Source: Serinicoccus chungangensis
GTDB taxonomy: Bacteria > Actinomycetota > Actinomycetes > Actinomycetales > Dermatophilaceae
Reading direction: 5' to 3'
Assembly (NCBI RefSeq): GCF_001483745.1
Contig: NZ_LQBL01000003.1
Coordinates: 187,425-251,424 of the forward strand
Length of the DNA: 64,000 nucleotides
The stretch's first letter is position 1. Each line of letters opens with the position of its first letter. Below the pieces are notes generated by a model. That model was given only the letters and a program-made list of their open reading frames with translations. It had not been told where the DNA came from and did not search any database. Positions 59,263 to 64,000 of this stretch are shown piece by piece. Made by a program: the position numbers and the translations under genes.

Positions 59263-60908
59263 CAGAAGGCTCCTACCGAGCCGACCCGCAGCCGCTCGAC
59301 CACACCCATGACGACGACCGTCACGAGCGCGAGCAGCACGCTCGCGGCGAGCGCCATCCCCAGGTGGTCGGCACCAGGCCGGGAGATGAGCTGGTAGATG
59401 ACGACCGGCACGGTCGGCCGGTCCGGGCGGGCGAGGAAGCTCGTCGCGCCGAACTCCCCCAGCGAGACGGCGAAGGCGAAGCCGGTCGCGGCGAGCACCG
59501 GGCGGGCGAGCACCGGCGCCTCGGCGGTCCACGCCGCCCGCCACGGCCCCGCCCCGAGGGTGGCGGCCGCCTCCCGCTGGCGCGGGTCGACCGAGCGCAG
59601 CACCGGGGCTAGGGTCCGCACGACCAGCGGCAGCGCGACCATCGCCTGGGCGATGGGCACGAGGATCGGCGAGGTCCGCAGGTCCAGCGGCGGGCGGTCG
59701 AGGGTGATGAGGAAGCCGAAGCCGACGGTGACCGCGGAGATGCCCAGCGGCAGCATGAAGGCGCCGTCGAGGACCGACACCGTGCGCGCCCAGCGCGGCG
59801 AGCGCGGGCGCCGGGAGACGACGACGGCGACGATGAGCCCCAGCAGCATCGCGAGCACGGTGGCGTCGACGGCGGTGCGCAGCGAGTTGGCCATCGCCTC
59901 GGTGACGCTCACCCGCAGGGCGGCGGTCGCGTCGGGGTCGGTGAGGGCGCGGTAGTGCTCGAGACCCCACCCGGGTCCGACCCGCAGCGAGCGCACCACG
60001 AGGGTGCCGACGGGCAGCAGCACGAAGGCGACGGCGAGCGCGGTGGCGGCCAGCGCCGCTATGTCGCCGCGCCGGGGGCGGCGGGCCGCGGCCAGGGCGC
60101 CGACCCGGCGCAGAGTCTGCTCGCGCCGGGTGCGGGTGCGGGCCGCGAGGGCCAGCATGGCGACGACGGCCAGGAGCTGCAGGAGCGAGAGCACCGCGGC
60201 GCCCTGCAGGTCGAGGAACTGCACGGTGAGCAGGTAGATCTCGGTCTCGACGGTGCCGTAGCGCAGGCCGCCGAGGGTGAGCACCACCCCGAAGGCGGTG
60301 GAGCAGAAGAGGAAGACCAGCGTCGCCGCGGAGATGATGCCCGGCGCGAGAGCGGGGAGGGTGACCGTGCGCCATACCGTCCAGGGACCGGCGCCGAGGG
60401 TGGCGGCGGACTCCTCCGCGCGCCGGTCCAGCCCCTCCCACAGACCGCCGACGGTGCGCACGACGACGGCGAGGTTGAAGAAGACGAAGGCGAGCAGGAT
60501 CGGCACCCACGTGCCGTCGAGCCCGAGCCCGCCCAGCGGGCCGCCGGGGGCCAGCAACGAGCGGAACATCACGCCCACCACCACCGTCGGCAGGACGAAG
60601 GGCATGACGACGACCGCGCGCAGCACCCCGCGGCCCGGGAAGCGCAGGCGGTAGAGCACGAAGGCGACCGGCAGGCCCAGGAGCAGGGTCACGACCGTGC
60701 CGGCCAGCGAGCTGACCAGGGTGAAGGTGAGCACGCGCAGGGTGCGAGCCCGGCCGAGGACCTCGGGGACGCCGCTGAGGTCGAGGCGACCCTCGGGCCA
60801 CAGCCCGCGGGCCAGCATCCCGCTGACCGGGAGGACGAAGAAGACGGCGAGGAAGGCGAGCGGGACCAGCGCGGCGAGCCCGAGCGCCAGCCCGGGGGCG
60901 CGTCTCAT
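59262..60908 (-). CDS. thiP: Thiamine ABC transporter permease (duplicated domain)
   Basis: A 548-residue permease with two BPD_transp_1 halves, the ThiP arrangement. The first EAA loop is ESAATLGAGPWTVWRTVTLP near 200, the second REAAATLGAGPWRAAWTAEAP near 465, and about twelve helices are visible. The SLGEFGATSFLARPD stretch near 500 is typical of the second half. ATG 60908 overlaps the thiB stop by 4 bp, and its stop overlaps thiQ, so the three genes are translationally coupled. The frame is open further upstream but without hydrophobic or family sequence. Confidence 0.9.
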   Translation of the reverse strand: MRRAPGLALGLAALVPLAFLAVFFVLPVSGMLARGLWPEGRLDLSGVPEVLGRARTLRVLTFTLVSSLAGTVVTLLLGLPVAFVLYRLRFPGRGVLRAVVVMPFVLPTVVVGVMFRSLLAPGGPLGGLGLDGTWVPILLAFVFFNLAVVVRTVGGLWEGLDRRAEESAATLGAGPWTVWRTVTLPALAPGIISAATLVFLFCSTAFGVVLTLGGLRYGTVETEIYLLTVQFLDLQGAAVLSLLQLLAVVAMLALAARTRTRREQTLRRVGALAAARRPRRGDIAALAATALAVAFVLLPVGTLVVRSLRVGPGWGLEHYRALTDPDATAALRVSVTEAMANSLRTAVDATVLAMLLGLIVAVVVSRRPRSPRWARTVSVLDGAFMLPLGISAVTVGFGFLITLDRPPLDLRTSPILVPIAQAMVALPLVVRTLAPVLRSVDPRQREAAATLGAGPWRAAWTAEAPVLARPVLAATGFAFAVSLGEFGATSFLARPDRPTVPVVIYQLISRPGADHLGMALAASVLLALVTVVVMGVVERLRVGSVGAF

Positions 60909-62086
60909 CCGGTGGCGATGTCCGCCCACTCGCGCAGCCAGGCCTCCCGCTCGGCCTCGATCTGACGGGGGCTGACGACGATCGGGTCCTCGGCGACCTG
61001 CGCCCACTGGGCCCACAGGTCGGGCAGGACGACCTCGTCGTCGACCGGGAAGACGTACATGCTGTCCGGGATGGCGGCCTGGACGTCCGGGCTCAGCAGC
61101 CAGTCGACCACCGCCTGGGCGCCCTCGGGATTGTCGGTGCCGGCGAGGACGCCGGCGTACTCCACCTGCCGGAAGCAGGTGTCCAGCAGCGCCCGGGTGG
61201 TGGGCTCGAAGCCGCCGTCGGGGATGGTGAACGGCGGGCTGGAGGCGTAGGAGAGGACGATCGGGCGGTCCCCATCACCGCCGCCGGCGGTGAAGTCGAC
61301 GGTGTAGGCGTCGGTCCACCCGCTGGTGACCTTGGCGCCGTTGGCCATGAGGTCCTCCCAGTAGCCCTGCCACTCCCCCGGCCCGAACTCGCCGATCGTG
61401 GCGAGCAGGAAGGCCAGGCCCGGGCTGGACGTGCTCGCGCCCGGCGTGACGAAGAGGTCCTCGTAGGCGGGGTCGGTGAGGTCGGCCAGCGTCTGCGGCG
61501 GCTCGATGCCCTCGTTGGCGAACCACACGCTGTCGATGTTGACGCAGACATCGCCGTAGTCGACGGGGGTGAGGTAGGCCTCCGCCCCCTCGGCGAGGTC
61601 GTGCTCCTCCACCGACTCCGGCAGGTCGTCGGGGCGGTAGGCCTCCAGCGCCTCGGCCCCGACCACGCGCGTGGCGAAGGTGGTGTCGATGCCGAAGACG
61701 ACGTCGGCGGTCGGGTTGCCGGCCGTCAGCACGATCTGGTTGGCCATCTGCCCGGCGTCCCCGGAGAGCTGGACCTCGAGGTCGTAGCCGGTGTCGGCCT
61801 CGAAGGCCGCGAGCAGCTCGTCGGGGAGGGTGAAGGAGTCGTGCGCGGCGAGCACCACGGTGCCGGTGTCGGCGGGCGTGGGCGCCGGCGCCGTGTCGGT
61901 GGCGCCGTCGGTCGAGGCGTCGTCGTCGCCGCCCTCAGCGTCCGGTGACTCCGTGGAGGCGGGGGCGCCCTGGTCCTCGCCGGGCTCGTCGCCGCCACCG
62001 GTCAGGGTGCAGGAGGTGAGGACGAGGCCGGTGGTGAGGGCCAGGGTCAGGGCGGTGGTGGTCCGTCGAGGACGGGTATGGGTCAT
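60905..62086 (-). CDS. thiB: Thiamine-binding lipoprotein of the ABC transporter
   Basis: A family 1 solute-binding protein of about 393 residues. The signal peptide TALTLALTTGLVLTSC carries the lipobox (LTSC). An acidic linker (about 30-75) is followed by the binding domain: LAAHDSFTLPDELLAAFEAD near 84, DVVFGIDTTFATRVV, PVDYGDVCVNIDSVWF near 180, and SPGLAFLLATIGEFG near 222, all close to thiamine-binding ThiB/TbpA. ATG 62086 has AGGAG 10 nt upstream; an ATG at 62104 has GAAGGA at better spacing, but that sequence is the riboswitch 3' end. First gene of thiBPQ under TPP control. Confidence 0.9.
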   Translation of the reverse strand: MTHTRPRRTTTALTLALTTGLVLTSCTLTGGGDEPGEDQGAPASTESPDAEGGDDDASTDGATDTAPAPTPADTGTVVLAAHDSFTLPDELLAAFEADTGYDLEVQLSGDAGQMANQIVLTAGNPTADVVFGIDTTFATRVVGAEALEAYRPDDLPESVEEHDLAEGAEAYLTPVDYGDVCVNIDSVWFANEGIEPPQTLADLTDPAYEDLFVTPGASTSSPGLAFLLATIGEFGPGEWQGYWEDLMANGAKVTSGWTDAYTVDFTAGGGDGDRPIVLSYASSPPFTIPDGGFEPTTRALLDTCFRQVEYAGVLAGTDNPEGAQAVVDWLLSPDVQAAIPDSMYVFPVDDEVVLPDLWAQWAQVAEDPIVVSPRQIEAEREAWLREWADIATG

Positions 62087-62108
62087 GGTGCAGCGTCTCC
62101 TCATCGAC

Positions 62109-62192
62109 TTCCTTCGCCGGTGCTAGCCGGTGCAGGTTCGAGGGTCTGCGGCGGGTGCCGCACTCTCAGCGCTCGGGCGCTCCCCTGTCGTG
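62109..62192 (-). promoter_or_regulatory. TPP riboswitch (THI element) of the thiBPQ operon
   Basis: On the minus strand the element runs ACAGGGGAGC, GCTGAGAGTGCGGC, ACCCGCCGCAGACCCTCGA, ACCTGCACCGGCTAGCACCGG and CGAAGGA. The CTGAGAG and ACCCTCGAACCTG blocks are the conserved pyrimidine- and diphosphate-sensing parts. It ends about 23 nt before ATG 62086, so control could be at translation or by early termination. Confidence 0.93.
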
Positions 62193-62405
62193 GTCGTCCT
62201 CGACACTACCACCGCCATCGGGGCGCCACCCCTCCCCCCGCAGGCGGTCCTTCCCCCGCTGGTCCTCCTCGCCCCCCGGGGGGCCGAGCACCATGTCCAT
62301 GCCCTTCAGCGTGTTGCGCGTCGACGCCCAGACGATGGCGAGGCCGGCGATCCCGAGCAGGACCCAGAGCACGACGACGATCCATCCGGGGAAGTCCGGC
62401 ACCAT
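62166..62405 (-). CDS. Small membrane protein, 79 residues, overlapping the riboswitch
   Basis: A possible gene. One hydrophobic helix (WIVVVLWVLLGIAGLAIVWA, residues 8-27) is followed by a polar tail rich in Gly/Asp/Arg. The tail and the stop codon (complement of 62166-62168) fall within the 5' half of the TPP riboswitch, so the last 8 codons double as aptamer sequence. No family is recognised. The start is ATG 62405. It could be a real leader-located gene co-transcribed with thiBPQ, or a chance reading frame; the hydrophobic N-terminus favours a real gene only moderately. Confidence 0.45.
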   Translation of the reverse strand: MVPDFPGWIVVVLWVLLGIAGLAIVWASTRNTLKGMDMVLGPPGGEEDQRGKDRLRGEGWRPDGGGSVEDDHDRGAPER

Positions 62406-62599
62406 GAGGGATGCGGCTGCCTTTCTGGATCTGGGGAGGCGGTCCACCGCCGTTGGCTGGCCCGCCGCTGCCGGAGCGACGAGGGCCAGACCGTATCAAA
62501 CAGGCCCCGCCGCGCAGACCGTTGCGGAAGCGCTCTCACCCCAAAGGGTGGAATGCCGCCACGGGCTCGCCGCGGGGAGCGCTGTGGCACTATCGGGGT

Positions 62600-62881
62600 A
62601 TGGGAAATCTCGTCGCCAAGGCCGTGACCGTCGCCGCAGTCCTCGCGGCCAGCAGCATCGCCCGCAAGGCCACCGACGGCACCTGGAAGTTCGTCACCGG
62701 CAGCGACTCCCCGGCCAACCCCGAGGACCCCGACATCGACCTCAAGGAGGCCGTGGCCTTCGCCGTCCTCTCCGGTGCCCTGGTGGGCCTGGCCCGGATG
62801 CTGGCGAACCGCGAGTCGAGCCGCGTCATCGCCCGGGCGAGCCGCAAGAGCTCGGAACAGGTCGCCGACGAGACGAACTGA
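62600..62881 (+). CDS. DUF4235 family membrane protein
   Basis: A 93-residue protein of the DUF4235 family, found across actinobacteria, function unknown. It has a hydrophobic N-terminal stretch (LVAKAVTVAAVLAASSIARK), the conserved ATDGTWKFVTG near 28, and a second helix VAFAVLSGALVGLARMLANR near 52, consistent with two membrane passes. ATG 62600 lies within a GGGGTATGG sequence, and CACTAT stands 6 nt before it, so it may be leaderless. It is a single-gene unit. Confidence 0.88.
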   Translation: MGNLVAKAVTVAAVLAASSIARKATDGTWKFVTGSDSPANPEDPDIDLKEAVAFAVLSGALVGLARMLANRESSRVIARASRKSSEQVADETN

Positions 62882-63071
62882 ACGGCAAGAAGTAAAGGGA
62901 AGGTAAAGAATTCACCGCCCTTCCTGACGCCACCTTCTCTTTCTCCCCACATTGCGGTTCCCACCGCCATAGCGACCCTGTGACCTGCACTCTTGCCTTT
63001 CTGCGGGTGAGCGGTCATTCTTGGGACTGGCCTTTTGTCATGCCCCGCACCATTTCCCCCCAAGGATGCTC
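62882..63071. other. 190-bp promoter region of the sugar-dehydratase gene
   Basis: The G+C content drops clearly here against the window average. Homopolymer-like patches (AAGTAAAGGGAAGG and TTCTCTTTCTCC) and a GGAAGG/CCTTCC pair around 62900-62925 are seen. A long leader with its own promoter for the following gene is likely, but no confident -35/-10 pair is found. Confidence 0.4.
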
Positions 63072-64000
63072 GTGAGCCCACGCCCCCGTCGTGTCCCGGA
63101 TGCGCTCAAACGCGTGCTCTGGGCCCTCGGCGACGGGACGGTGTGGGCGGTGGCGATCCTCGGCATGACCTGGATCAGGTTCCAGTACGACGCCGGTCGC
63201 GCCTTCGTCACGGACACCTGGGTGGTCGCCGGGACCGCGGCCGCGATCCACCTGATCCTGGGCATGCTGCTCGGGCCCTACCTCATCAAGCACATCCGGG
63301 GGTCCTTCGAGGAGGTCACGGCGGTCTGCCGGGCCGCCCTCCTCACGGCGCTGATCGTCAGCGTGTGGGCCATCTGGCTCCAGCCCTACATCGTGCCGCG
63401 CTCGGTCCCCAGCGTGGGCGCCGCGGTGGCGATCTCGCTCATGCTGGCCGCGCGCTTCGTCGTGCGGTCCTACCGCGCCCGGGCCGCGGTCCGGCGCGAG
63501 GTCGACCACACCGCCATCATTTACGGCGCCGGGGTGCTGGGGCGGCGGCTCGTGGCCAACATGCTGCAGGACGACACCTCACCCTTCCGGCCGGTGGCCC
63601 TGCTCGACGACGACCGCAGCAAGCGCAAGCTGCGGATCGACGGCATACGGGTGCGCGGCGACCGGACGGCCATGGGACGCGTGGCGAGGCGCTACGAGGC
63701 CACCCACCTCATCGTGGCGATCCCGAGGGCCGACTCGGCGCTGATGAGAGAGGTCAACGACCTCGCGGGCGAGGCCGGGCTCACGGTCAAGGTGCTGCCC
63801 AACCTCGACCGGCTGCTGGACGCCGACCCGCACGCGGACGACCTGCGCGACATCGACCTCGAGGACCTGCTGGGTCGTCGTCGCACCGAGCTCGACCAGG
63901 GCGCCATCACCGACCACCTGACCGGCAAGGTCGTGCTGGTCACCGGTGCGGGCGGCTCGATCGGCTCCGAGCTCTGCCGGCAGATCGCACGCTTCCACCC
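63072..64000 (+). CDS. CapD/FlaA1-type nucleoside-diphosphate-sugar 4,6-dehydratase, N-terminal part (cut by window end)
   Basis: A membrane-anchored polysaccharide biosynthesis protein (WbpM/PglF/CapD type); 309 residues are visible. Four helices (about 15-35, 50-75, 87-105 and 110-130) lead into a first Rossmann-like CoA-binding domain with AIIYGAGVLGRRLVANML near 143 and LIVAIPRADSALMREV near 215. The linker DIDLEDLLGRR near 258 precedes the SDR domain, which starts LTGKVVLVTGAGGSIGSELC (NAD-binding TGxxGxIG) near 285. It makes a 4-keto-6-deoxy sugar nucleotide for a surface glycan. GTG 63072 has AAGGA 6 nt upstream; ATG 63066 is also in frame. The catalytic part lies beyond the window. 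Confidence 0.9.
   Translation, partial: MSPRPRRVPDALKRVLWALGDGTVWAVAILGMTWIRFQYDAGRAFVTDTWVVAGTAAAIHLILGMLLGPYLIKHIRGSFEEVTAVCRAALLTALIVSVWAIWLQPYIVPRSVPSVGAAVAISLMLAARFVVRSYRARAAVRREVDHTAIIYGAGVLGRRLVANMLQDDTSPFRPVALLDDDRSKRKLRIDGIRVRGDRTAMGRVARRYEATHLIVAIPRADSALMREVNDLAGEAGLTVKVLPNLDRLLDADPHADDLRDIDLEDLLGRRRTELDQGAITDHLTGKVVLVTGAGGSIGSELCRQIARFH

Noticed and set aside
58240-60801. Fusion of thiQ with a long upstream segment
   Set aside because: The upstream part of that frame is the out-of-frame shadow of thiP; the ATG at 59262 overlaps the thiP stop and begins the conserved ATPase.

Overview
The window is about 73% G+C, with GTG starts, a mycothiol-dependent isomerase family protein, an EtfD/FadE5-type fatty acid oxidation set and a 13E12-type DUF222/HNH gene. 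It is chromosomal DNA of an actinobacterium, most likely Micrococcales (Intrasporangiaceae/Ornithinimicrobiaceae-like; the family level is a guess). No insertion sequence, prophage or CRISPR array is visible. Gene density is high, and many genes have a TANNNT -10 box only 6-8 nt before the start codon, which suggests leaderless mRNAs.

Layout. 1-5.5 kb: tail of EtfD, dcd, tRNA-Gly(CCC), cutA, a class III aminotransferase, an acyl-CoA synthetase and an SDR. 5.5-16.3 kb (minus): purU, a P1 peptidase, proton-translocating transhydrogenase pntAB, and a peptide ABC transporter (dppFDCB plus its lipoprotein dppA). 16.4-26.4 kb: glycerate kinase, fadE5, a GNAT gene between two inverted repeat arrays, GtrA, a nitrilase-family amidase, a CopD-CtaG fusion and a DUF368 (PopT-type) polyprenyl-phosphate transporter. 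26.6-38.1 kb: branched-chain 2-oxoacid dehydrogenase E1a/E1b/E2, an aminotransferase, and methylmalonyl-CoA mutase mutAB with its chaperone meaB. 38.7-41 kb: a LexA-box-controlled DUF222/HNH gene. 41.1-42.5 kb: a GNAT-S4 fusion and a CPBP protease.

42.7-55.2 kb is the most unusual part. It is a co-directional minus-strand block: DUF2891 protein, sensor kinase and OmpR-type response regulator, then three glycosyltransferases, an ABC exporter and a tandem-kinase protein (two APH-like domains), and finally an anchored surface protein with an alanine/lysine helix, a Pro-Ala spacer and a tail of 22 acidic residues and 5 Trp. The same composite operator (RTGASA-N5-ATGAGA-N4-TCTCAT, identical spacing) lies before the glycosyltransferase operon and before the acidic-tail gene. 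This points to one two-component-controlled envelope glycan/surface regulon of unknown product.

55.2-64 kb: a thioesterase-like protein, a lipoprotein, metZ, a thiamine ABC transporter with a TPP riboswitch, DUF4235, and the start of a CapD/FlaA1-type sugar-nucleotide dehydratase cut by the window end.

Metabolically the window leans to breakdown of fatty acids and branched-chain amino acids: acyl-CoA synthetase, FadE5, EtfD, Bkd E1/E2 and MutAB-MeaB for the propionyl-CoA formed. Three sequence-level oddities run through everything: an octamer GGTATGCC about 18-fold above composition expectation; 22-bp tandem arrays at gene ends; and a second tandem family whose period is 32 bp between genes but exactly 33 bp where it has entered coding sequence.
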